64,000 nucleotides of DNA from Gaetbulibacter saemankumensis DSM 17032 (GTDB lineage Bacteria; Bacteroidota; Bacteroidia; Flavobacteriales; Flavobacteriaceae), in assembly GCF_000425645.1 (NCBI RefSeq), contig NZ_AUDV01000005.1, forward strand, positions 62,001-126,000, given 5' to 3'. Below are positions 9,586-15,737 of the stretch, piece by piece. How positions within the stretch are numbered: the stretch's first letter is position 1; each line of letters opens with the position of its first letter. The position numbers and the translations under genes were made by a program. Under the pieces are notes generated by a model, which worked only from the letters and a program-made list of their open reading frames with translations, did no database searches and had not been told where the DNA came from.

Positions 9586-9599
9586 TTACAATTTTAAAC
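9586..9599. promoter_or_regulatory. XRE operator candidate O5 (degenerate)
   Basis: TTACA-AT-TTTAAAC: one perfect half-site and one half with a single mismatch. Confidence 0.5.
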
Positions 9600-9605
9600 A
9601 TAAAA

Positions 9606-9638
9606 TTTGATATAATACAAAATTATTGATTACATTTG
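9606..9638 (+). promoter_or_regulatory. Promoter of the XRE regulator
   Basis: A TTTG at 9606-9609 and TACATTTG at 9631-9638 are 21 bp apart and match the Bacteroidota -33/-7 pattern (TTG then TAnnTTTG). The -7 element lies inside operator O6, so bound repressor would occlude it. Transcription would start near 9645, leaving a leader of about 20 nt. Confidence 0.6.
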
Positions 9639-9643
9639 TAAAC
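9630..9643. promoter_or_regulatory. XRE operator candidate O6
   Basis: TTACA-TT-TGTAAAC with perfect 5-bp inverted arms. It overlaps the candidate -7 promoter element of the XRE gene. Confidence 0.75.
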
Positions 9644-9646
9644 AAA

Positions 9647-9660
9647 TAACATTTGTAAAC
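9647..9660. promoter_or_regulatory. XRE operator candidate O7
   Basis: TAACA-TT-TGTAAAC: one mismatch in the left arm. Its centre is 17 bp from O6. Confidence 0.7.
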
Positions 9661-9661
9661 T

Positions 9662-9676
9662 GATACAATGGTAAAC
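9662..9676. promoter_or_regulatory. XRE operator candidate O8 over the start codon
   Basis: GATACA-AT-GGTAAAC is a degenerate copy whose centre coincides with the ATG of the XRE gene. Its centre is 16 bp from O7, so O6-O8 are regularly spaced. Confidence 0.55.
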
Positions 9677-10081
9677 ACAGAGCAATTCGCAAAGCGATTA
9701 GAAAAAGTGATGGATTATTACGGTGAATCTGCCTCCTCTTTTGCTGAAAATGTTGGAGTGCAACGATCCAGTATTTCACATATTTTATCAGGAAGAAATA
9801 AGCCAAGTTTGGAGTTTGTTTTAAAAATTCTTTCTGCTTATCCGGATGTGGAATTATATTGGTTATTAAATGGCAAAGGAAGCTTCCCTTCATCAAAAGA
9901 AAGTGAAGCATCTGTTCCGACAATGCAAAAAGAAGCATCAATACCTAGTCGACCATCCTCAGAGCCGGTTTCCGTAAATCCCGTAAACGAAAAAATATTT
10001 TCAGAAAATACAAATGGAAAAGTTATAGAGCGCATAGTTGTATTTTATTCTGACGGCACTTTTAAAAACTACCATAATTAA
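9668..10081 (+). CDS. XRE-family HTH transcriptional regulator
   Basis: The 137-residue protein has an N-terminal Cro/CI-type HTH (about residues 5-65: FAKRLEKVMDYYGESASSFA, then VQRSSISHILSGRNKPSLEF as the recognition segment). A flexible Ser/Pro-rich linker follows, and a short conserved-looking tail, IVVFYSDGTFKNYHN. No peptidase or sensor domain is present. The 313-bp divergent region before it holds about eight palindromes of one consensus, three clustered at its own start, which strongly implies autoregulation plus control of the M14 carboxypeptidase. The start is chosen because ATG follows the candidate promoter directly. The signal sensed is unknown. Confidence 0.88.
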   Translation: MVNTEQFAKRLEKVMDYYGESASSFAENVGVQRSSISHILSGRNKPSLEFVLKILSAYPDVELYWLLNGKGSFPSSKESEASVPTMQKEASIPSRPSSEPVSVNPVNEKIFSENTNGKVIERIVVFYSDGTFKNYHN

Positions 10082-10145
10082 TGAATCTAGTTATGTACCT
10101 TTGCTTACGATTTATAATTAAGGTTTAACTTCAATCATTAAATAC

Positions 10146-10514
10146 ATGAAATCCCTTTATCTTTTATTCCTGCTTTGCTGTTTTAGTTGTTATGAATCCA
10201 GTAGAAACTGCAAAGATTTTAAAACGGGCAAATTTCGTAGTGAAGTTGTGATAGATGGTGTTGTGTATAAATCTACATTTCGTAGAACAGAAGAGTTTCA
10301 AATTGAAGTCTACAATGCCAAAATAGATTCTGCAAAAGTAAGATGGGTTAATGATTGTGAGGTTGTTTTTAAAACTATCAATCCAAAAAGTATGGCCGAT
10401 AAAAAAGACATTCATTTAAAGATTTTAACAACCACTGATTCTTCTTACACTTTTGAATATTCATATGTTGGTGAAACTAGAAAACAAAAAGGTATTGCTT
10501 ACAAGGTTGATTAA
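10146..10514 (+). CDS. Small lipoprotein of unknown function
   Basis: 122 residues. The N-terminus MKSLYLLFLLCCFSCYESS is a signal peptide ending in a lipobox with the lipidated Cys probably at residue 15. Then comes a conserved motif NCKDFKTGKF, WVNDCEVVFKTINPKSM and LKILTTTDSSYTFEYSYVGE. The mature domain looks like a small beta-rich fold with two Cys (NCKDF, NDCEV) that could form a disulfide. Homologues in Flavobacteriaceae are, as I recall, often labelled DNA topoisomerase IV, but nothing in this sequence supports that. It converges on the next gene with a 2-nt gap. Function unknown. Confidence 0.8.
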   Translation: MKSLYLLFLLCCFSCYESSRNCKDFKTGKFRSEVVIDGVVYKSTFRRTEEFQIEVYNAKIDSAKVRWVNDCEVVFKTINPKSMADKKDIHLKILTTTDSSYTFEYSYVGETRKQKGIAYKVD

Positions 10515-10516
10515 TT

Positions 10517-11017
10517 TTAATTAAACGGATATAAAAATGATTCTGCTAATTCGAAGTCTACAGTTTTGTCTTCATTAATATAATAAGTCAGAAATACTTC
10601 TCCCCAATACTCTCCATCAGAAAAGTCGGAAATTATCCATTTATGATTTAATAGCTTAATAGTGTTAATCATCATACGCCTGCCTTCACTCGAGGCATAA
10701 GGTATTATAGGGTGTTCGTCCTTTGCTTCGTTTAATTTATAAAGCTCATCTTTTATGTGGTTTTCTAATCCATTTACCGAAAGCCCTTTGTTTTCAAAAT
10801 AACTTAAAGCATCTTCGTTTTTAGAAAAATTAAAATGTGACAATTCCGAAATTTCATTTTCTAATTTATTAACGGAGTCTTTATATAAGTGATATTGCTC
10901 TTTATAATTGCCGAGCTGTCTGTTCATGTCTTCGAAAACACGTTTCGAATTCATAAATTGAAAGATTATTAATAAAATAGAAAACACGAATAGATAGGTG
11001 AAAATTTTTTGTTTCAT
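10517..11017 (-). CDS. Membrane-anchored coiled-coil protein of unknown function
   Basis: 166 residues. A single N-terminal membrane segment (about residues 6-22, FTYLFVFSILLIIFQFM) is followed by a helical, probably coiled-coil stretch (about 30-65), then a compact C-terminal domain with IISDFSDGEYWGEVFLTYY and a terminal SFLYPFN. The topology suggests an anchored domain facing the periplasm. It lies 8 nt downstream of the MBL hydrolase gene and is probably cotranscribed. I recognise it only as a flavobacterial conserved hypothetical. Confidence 0.75.
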   Translation of the reverse strand: MKQKIFTYLFVFSILLIIFQFMNSKRVFEDMNRQLGNYKEQYHLYKDSVNKLENEISELSHFNFSKNEDALSYFENKGLSVNGLENHIKDELYKLNEAKDEHPIIPYASSEGRRMMINTIKLLNHKWIISDFSDGEYWGEVFLTYYINEDKTVDFELAESFLYPFN

Positions 11018-11025
11018 AGTGCTAT

Positions 11026-11808
11026 TTAAATAGATAATTGCAATTGATCGTAAGCTAAAAATACATTGGTTGGTAAGTTTTTTTCAACTTCATCATGAAA
11101 ACCTAGCAAGTGACTAATATGAGTTAAGTATGCTTTTTCAGGTTTCACTTTTTCAATAAAACATAAAGCTTCTTTTAAGTTAAAGTGTGACCTATGTGGT
11201 TCAATTCGGAGCGCATTTACAACAAGAATTTTAACTCCTTTTAGCTTCTTTGTTTCTTCATCTGAAACAGTTTTCATATCGGTTAAATAAGCGAAATCCT
11301 TAAATCGAAATCCGAAAACTTGTAATTCAGCATGCTCACCATTTATAGGAACAACCTTCAAGTCGTTCAATTTAAATGGTTTATTTTCTAAAATATTAAT
11401 ATCTACAGAAGGCGCTCCAGGATATTTATTTTCTGTAGCAAAAATATAATCAAATCGCTGTTTAAGAGACTTTATCACGCGTTGATGCCCATAAAGCGAT
11501 ATATTTCCTTGTTTAAAATAAAAAGGTCTGATATCATCAAGCCCCATAACATGATCAGAATGCTCATGAGTAAATAAAATGCCATCTATACGCGTGCATT
11601 TTGAACGTAACATTTGATATCTAAAATCTGGACCACAATCAATTACATAACTATAGTTATCCCACTCAATTAAAACTGATACTCTTAAGCGTTTATCTTT
11701 TGGGTTTTCACTTAAGCAAACCGGATGATTGCTCCCAATAATAGGGATCCCTTGTGATGTGCCTGTACCGAGAAAAGTAATTTTCAAAATATCATAAAAT
11801 TTCCTCAA
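11026..11808 (-). CDS. MBL-fold metallohydrolase, PhnP-like
   Basis: Metallo-beta-lactamase-fold phosphodiesterase. The start region ITFLGTGTSQGIPIIG is the classic first strand of this subgroup. HEHSDHVMGLDDIRPF supplies HxHxDH, INGEHAELQVFGF a further His, and YLTDMKTVSD the bridging Asp. HISHLLGFHDEVEKNLP ends the domain. This combination resembles PhnP (phosphoribosyl cyclic phosphodiesterase), but no phn genes are present, so the substrate is unknown. The real start may be the ATG used here or slightly downstream, since the family usually begins about eight residues before the LGTGTS motif. The next gene follows after 8 nt. Confidence 0.85.
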   Translation of the reverse strand: MRKFYDILKITFLGTGTSQGIPIIGSNHPVCLSENPKDKRLRVSVLIEWDNYSYVIDCGPDFRYQMLRSKCTRIDGILFTHEHSDHVMGLDDIRPFYFKQGNISLYGHQRVIKSLKQRFDYIFATENKYPGAPSVDINILENKPFKLNDLKVVPINGEHAELQVFGFRFKDFAYLTDMKTVSDEETKKLKGVKILVVNALRIEPHRSHFNLKEALCFIEKVKPEKAYLTHISHLLGFHDEVEKNLPTNVFLAYDQLQLSI

Positions 11809-11880
11809 AAATAAGGTTATTTTTTTGTTTGAGGTACTTAATTTCTATCTTTACTCTTTATTGAATTTAACCTAAAGCCT

Positions 11881-13350
11881 ATGGAGATTAGAATAAAAGG
11901 AGATAAAGAGTTTGATGATATTCCTTCGTTAAAATCAAAAGCCCTCCGCATCAACTTAAATCAAAATATATACGGAACCTTTGCTGAAATTGGCGCAGGT
12001 CAAGAGACCTGTCGTCATTTTTTTAGAGCAGGTGGTGCATCCGGAACAATAGCAAAAGCTATGTCTGCCTATGATAAAGATTTTAGTGACGCTATTTACG
12101 GCGCGGAAGATGATGGGCGTTATGTAACCGAGGCGCGTTTACGAAAAATGCTTTCTCATGAGATGAATTTAATGGAGAATCGATTAACTCGTGAGAAGAA
12201 TCCAAATAAAATTTTCTTTACTTATGCCAATACTGTTGCAACTATTGATTTTGCTAAGCAGTTTAAAGGACATGGTTGGGTTGGTATTAAATATCAGGTA
12301 GAAGCAAAAGGAGAATATAATGAGATTATTTTACACGTACGCTTTAAAGAAACTGATGCTCGATTACAGCAAGAAACTTTAGGAGTATTAGGAACAAACT
12401 TGATTTATGGGGCATTTTATAAATACAATGAACCGAAAAAATTGTTACGCTATTTATATGATCATCTTCATAAGGATCAAATAGAGATTGACACTATTAA
12501 CTTTTCAGGACCTGTCTTTAAAAATGTAGACAACCGGTTAATGAGTTTGCAACTTGTCAAAAACGGCATGACCGATGCGGTAATGTTTGGGCCAGATGGG
12601 ACAAATGTGTTACCAGCTAAGGTGTTTTACAAAAAGAACATTTTAGCCTTAAGAGGTAGTTTTAGACCCGTAACTAAAGTGAATATGGAAATGTACGAGA
12701 AGTCGTATAAAATGTTTATTGCTGAAAACAAAGTCGATGTTGATAAGACCTGTGTAGTTTTCGAAATTACACTTTCAAATTTACGAGCTGAAGGCGAAAT
12801 TGACGAACAGGATTTTATAGATCGAGCGGACCTACTATGCTCTTTAGGACAATCAGTTATGATTACTAATTTCCAGGAATACTATAAGGTAGTGGAGTAC
12901 TTCTCAAACTACACCAAAGCACGTATGGGATTAGCTATGGGAGTTAGTAATTTAGTGGATATTTTTGACGAGAAATACTATCGTCATATTAGTGGTGGAA
13001 TTTTAGAGGCCTTCGGAAAATTATTCTTTAAAGATTTAAAGGTTTACCTATACCCTATGCTAGATCCAGAAACTGGAGAATTAATCACTAGTGAGAATTT
13101 AAAAGTTTATCCACGTATGAAAGAATTGTATAAATTCTTTAAATACAATGGTAAAGTGGTTGATATCAAGGATTATGATCCGGAAATTATGAATATCTTC
13201 TCAAGAGAGATCCTACAATTAATTGCAAGTGGTGATACTGGCTGGGAAAAGATGGTACCTGAAGGTACTGCCGATTTAATAAAAGAATACAGATTATTTG
13301 GGTATTCAAGAAAACCATTAACCTTGTTAAACAGAAAAAAAATTAAATAA
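11881..13350 (+). CDS. Large conserved cytosolic protein of unknown function
   Basis: 489 residues with no signal peptide or membrane segment. Notable segments are GTFAEIGAGQETCRHFFRAGGASGTIAKAMSAYD-type sequence near residue 40 (read in two parts: GTFAEIGAGQETCRHF and GGASGTIAKAMSAYD), FVTYANTVAT-like FFTYANTVATIDFA, GHGWVGIKYQ and ARMGLAMGVSNL. I recall flavobacterial homologues carrying inconsistent names (nicotinate-nucleotide adenylyltransferase, TonB-dependent receptor). Neither fits: there is no nucleotidyltransferase HxGH motif and no beta-barrel character. The Gly-rich early segment could bind a nucleotide or phosphate, but this is a guess. It is monocistronic, divergent from the MBL hydrolase, and ends at a strong terminator. 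Confidence 0.8.
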   Translation: MEIRIKGDKEFDDIPSLKSKALRINLNQNIYGTFAEIGAGQETCRHFFRAGGASGTIAKAMSAYDKDFSDAIYGAEDDGRYVTEARLRKMLSHEMNLMENRLTREKNPNKIFFTYANTVATIDFAKQFKGHGWVGIKYQVEAKGEYNEIILHVRFKETDARLQQETLGVLGTNLIYGAFYKYNEPKKLLRYLYDHLHKDQIEIDTINFSGPVFKNVDNRLMSLQLVKNGMTDAVMFGPDGTNVLPAKVFYKKNILALRGSFRPVTKVNMEMYEKSYKMFIAENKVDVDKTCVVFEITLSNLRAEGEIDEQDFIDRADLLCSLGQSVMITNFQEYYKVVEYFSNYTKARMGLAMGVSNLVDIFDEKYYRHISGGILEAFGKLFFKDLKVYLYPMLDPETGELITSENLKVYPRMKELYKFFKYNGKVVDIKDYDPEIMNIFSREILQLIASGDTGWEKMVPEGTADLIKEYRLFGYSRKPLTLLNRKKIK

Positions 13351-13352
13351 AT

Positions 13353-13387
13353 AAAAAAGTCCTTCAAAAATAGAAGGACTTTTTTTT
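13353..13387. terminator. Bidirectional hairpin terminator
   Basis: 13-bp perfect stem (13353-13365 with 13373-13385), 7-nt loop, with A- and T-runs on either side. It serves both the 489-residue gene and bcp, whose stop codon touches it. Confidence 0.85.
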
Positions 13388-13838
13388 ATTCTAAAATTTG
13401 AGCAGCATGATCTTTTGTTTTGACTTTATCGATTACGCGTTCAACTAATCCCTCTTCATTAATTAAAAAAGTTTTTCGGTGAATCCCGTCATATTCCTTT
13501 CCCATGAATTTTTTAGGTCCCCAAACCCCAAAGGCATTAATTACTGTTTTATCTTCATCGGCTAATAAAGGAAACGGAAATTTATATTTATCTTTAAAAT
13601 TAGCCTGTCGTTTTTCACTATCAGCACTTACACCTAGTAATGAATACCCAGCCTCTTTTAAGACTTCATAGTTATCTCTTAGATTGCATGCTTCAGCCGT
13701 ACAACCTGGTGTGCTTGCCTTCGGATAGAAAAAAACAATTAACTTTTTTCCTTTGAAATCACTTAAAGACACGTCATTACCTTGCTCGTCTTTCACTGTA
13801 AAATCAGGTACCTGATCTCCTGCTTGTAATGTTTTCAT
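13386..13838 (-). CDS. bcp: Thioredoxin-dependent peroxiredoxin (Bcp/PrxQ)
   Basis: Thiol peroxidase that reduces H2O2 and organic peroxides. FFYPKASTPGCTAEACNLRDNY holds the peroxidatic Cys in the TPGCT motif, and a second Cys five residues later (EACNL) is the resolving Cys, the PrxQ arrangement. PDFTVKDEQGNDVSLSDFKG precedes it. The frame extends 11 codons further upstream (to 13871), but MKTLQAGDQVPDF is the normal family start, so that Met is preferred, giving 150 residues. Confidence 0.93.
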   Translation of the reverse strand: MKTLQAGDQVPDFTVKDEQGNDVSLSDFKGKKLIVFFYPKASTPGCTAEACNLRDNYEVLKEAGYSLLGVSADSEKRQANFKDKYKFPFPLLADEDKTVINAFGVWGPKKFMGKEYDGIHRKTFLINEEGLVERVIDKVKTKDHAAQILE

Positions 13839-13954
13839 ATAATGTTTTTGTTTTTCAATATTATTTAGCAAGATACTGAAATAGTTTATCTCTCAAAACA
13901 ATGTGCTCAGTCAAATTTATAATATTAAATTTGGCAATGATAAAAATATTATTC

Positions 13955-14614
13955 ATGACTAAGGACGAAAAGGTTGCATTTGTTATAAACACCCTAAAAG
14001 ACTTATACCCTACCATCCCTGTGCCATTAGATCATAAAGATCCATATACACTTTTAATCGCTGTATTAATGTCTGCGCAAAGCACGGATGTGAGAGTAAA
14101 TCAAATTACACCTATATTATTTAAAAAGGCTGATAATCCTTATGATATGGTAAAATTAAGCGTTGAAGAAATCAGAGAAATTATAAAACCGGTTGGTTTA
14201 AGCCCTATGAAAAGCAAAGGTATTCATGGATTATCTAAGATACTAATTGAAAAACACAATGGAGAAGTGCCTCAAAATTTTGAGGATTTAGAAGAGCTTC
14301 CGGCGGTTGGTCATAAAACCGCTGGCGTTGTTTTATCACAGGCTTTTGGGATACCAGCCTTTCCTGTAGATACTCATATCCATCGATTAATGTTTCGATG
14401 GGGTTTGTCCAATGGAAAAAATGTAGCTCAAACAGAAAAAGACGCTAAACGATTGTTTCCCAAAGAATTATGGAATGACTTACACCTTCAAATAATTTGG
14501 TATGGTCGAGAATATTCACCTGCCAGAGGTTGGGATTTAGACAAGGATGTTATTACTAAAACCGTAGGTAGGAAATCTGTAATACAAGACTATTATAAAG
14601 CAAAAAAGTCCTAA
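13955..14614 (+). CDS. nth: Endonuclease III, variant without the iron-sulfur cluster
   Basis: Base-excision-repair DNA glycosylase/AP lyase for oxidised pyrimidines. The helix-hairpin-helix LPAVGHKTAGVVL carries the catalytic Lys (residue 121 from this start), and FPVDTHIHR carries the catalytic Asp139, matching E. coli K120/D138. The C-terminal 4-Cys [4Fe-4S] motif of classical Nth is absent: the region reads LQIIWYGREYSPARGWDLDKD and has no Cys to the end. The open frame extends 18 codons upstream to 13901, but MTKDEKVAFV is the standard beginning. The stop codon lies inside the terminator stem. Confidence 0.92.
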   Translation: MTKDEKVAFVINTLKDLYPTIPVPLDHKDPYTLLIAVLMSAQSTDVRVNQITPILFKKADNPYDMVKLSVEEIREIIKPVGLSPMKSKGIHGLSKILIEKHNGEVPQNFEDLEELPAVGHKTAGVVLSQAFGIPAFPVDTHIHRLMFRWGLSNGKNVAQTEKDAKRLFPKELWNDLHLQIIWYGREYSPARGWDLDKDVITKTVGRKSVIQDYYKAKKS

Positions 14615-14632
14615 GGAATTTAGGACTTTTTT
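14602..14632 (+). terminator. Terminator overlapping the nth stop codon
   Basis: 13-bp stem (14602-14614 with 14620-14632), 5-nt loop, T6 tail. The left arm encodes the last residues and TAA of nth. The A-run on the left means it could also end the small minus-strand gene that follows. Confidence 0.85.
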
Positions 14633-14641
14633 CTCGAACAC

Positions 14642-14788
14642 TTAGTTTAGAAGTGCTTCAAACTTCATTTTATTACAATTTATCACATTTAAAGCTTTTG
14701 AATAGTTAAGAAGAAAATTGATGGTCTCTTCTTTAGGTTCTAGGTGTTTCGAATTTTTAATAGAATTTTCAGAGTAAAGTTTTGCCAT
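14642..14788 (-). CDS. 48-residue small protein downstream of an ECF sigma factor
   Basis: A short gene that standard size cut-offs would miss: MAKLYSENSIKNSKHLEP, then KEETINFLLNYSKALNVINC and a tail NKMKFEALLN before TAA. It is charged and helical, with no signal peptide or membrane segment. The coding reading is supported by ATG 57 nt after the sigma-factor stop on the same strand, full use of the gap up to the nth terminator, and my recollection of near-identical short proteins in other Flavobacteriaceae. Function unknown. Cotranscription with the sigma factor is likely. Confidence 0.7.
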   Translation of the reverse strand: MAKLYSENSIKNSKHLEPKEETINFLLNYSKALNVINCNKMKFEALLN

Positions 14789-14845
14789 TATAGTGGTTTA
14801 AGGATTGCTACACACTACTAACGCTATAAAATTCACTTTATTGTA

Positions 14846-15430
14846 TTAATTTGTTAAAACTATATTATGTTTTTCTATCACCTTTCTGAGGTTAATTAAG
14901 GCGTATCGCATACGTCCCAACGCCGTATTAATACTTACCCCTGTCTTATCTGAAATATCTTTAAAACTTAAATCTTCATAAATGCGCATTAGCAGCACTT
15001 GTTTTTGGTCTTCAGGTAACTCTTCAATTAACCGGCGTACATCGTTTTCAACCTGCATTTTAATTAAATATGATTCCGCATTTAATGAGTTATCACTTAA
15101 AACAGAAAAAATATCAAACTCATCAGTGTTGTCAAATTTTGGCATTCTATTATTCTTTCTAAAGTAGTCGATTACTAAGTTATGAGCAATACGCATTACC
15201 CATGGTAAAAATTTACCTTCTTCATTATAAGCACCACGCTTAAGAGTTTGTATTACCTTAATAAAGGTATCTTGAAAAATATCTTCAGCGATATCTTTAT
15301 CGTAAACTTTAGAATAAATAAAACTGTATATCTTTTGTTTATGCCTGTGAATAAGAATCTCTAAAGCACATTCATTCCCATTAATATAACTGTGTACTAA
15401 AGTAGCATCCGATGTTAGTTGATTTTGCAT
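14846..15430 (-). CDS. ECF-type RNA polymerase sigma-70 factor
   Basis: 194 residues. Region 2 includes IYSFIYSKVYDKDIAEDIFQ and then DTFIKVIQTLKRG, the core-binding and -10 recognition part. WVMRIAHNLVIDYFRKNNR follows. Region 4 has LPEDQKQVLLMRIYEDLSFK and the HTH ISDKTGVSINTALGRMRYAL. No anti-sigma factor (zinc-finger or FecR-like) is adjacent; instead a 48-residue gene follows. The 307-nt upstream gap holds no other gene, so regulation is probably from its own promoter. It is not next to a SusCD pair. Confidence 0.95.
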   Translation of the reverse strand: MQNQLTSDATLVHSYINGNECALEILIHRHKQKIYSFIYSKVYDKDIAEDIFQDTFIKVIQTLKRGAYNEEGKFLPWVMRIAHNLVIDYFRKNNRMPKFDNTDEFDIFSVLSDNSLNAESYLIKMQVENDVRRLIEELPEDQKQVLLMRIYEDLSFKDISDKTGVSINTALGRMRYALINLRKVIEKHNIVLTN

Positions 15431-15737
15431 ATTAATTACTTTAAGCTGTACAAATCCTATGATATTGTACTTAAGGTTATTTGTTTATAAAGTAATTTTA
15501 TGCTATAGGCAAGTGTTTAATTGTGTTTGTTGTTATTCAAATATATGAACAATCTAAGCAAAAAAGCAAAAAAATAAACTATTTTTTATGATTTATTCTA
15601 AAATTAACAAAAAACACATGTTCAAAAATCTTTGAGTACTAAAACATAAAGTAAGCGATAATATTATTTTTAGCTTGAATTAAACTCAGCAGAAAAAATA
15701 CTTATAGTATCTTTGTTAAATTACGTTATCACAACCT
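15431..15737. other. Intergenic region between sigma factor and uvrA
   Basis: AT-rich divergent promoter region. Apart from the uvrA -7 box I see no open frame, tRNA or strong inverted repeat. Confidence 0.6.
15708..15715 (+). promoter_or_regulatory. -7 element of uvrA promoter
   Basis: TATCTTTG matches the Bacteroidota TAnnTTTG -7 box and lies 22 nt before the uvrA ATG. A TTG at a standard -33 distance is not evident. Confidence 0.5.

Noticed and set aside
9391-9676. A CRISPR-like repeat array.
   Set aside because: Repeats are only 12-15 bp, palindromic and irregularly spaced in a promoter; they behave as operators, not as a CRISPR array.
9668-10081. Phage repressor of a prophage.
   Set aside because: No integrase, structural or replication genes are anywhere near, and the protein lacks an S24 domain.
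10146-10514. DNA topoisomerase IV subunit.
   Set aside because: The protein is a 122-residue lipoprotein without ATPase or breakage-reunion motifs.
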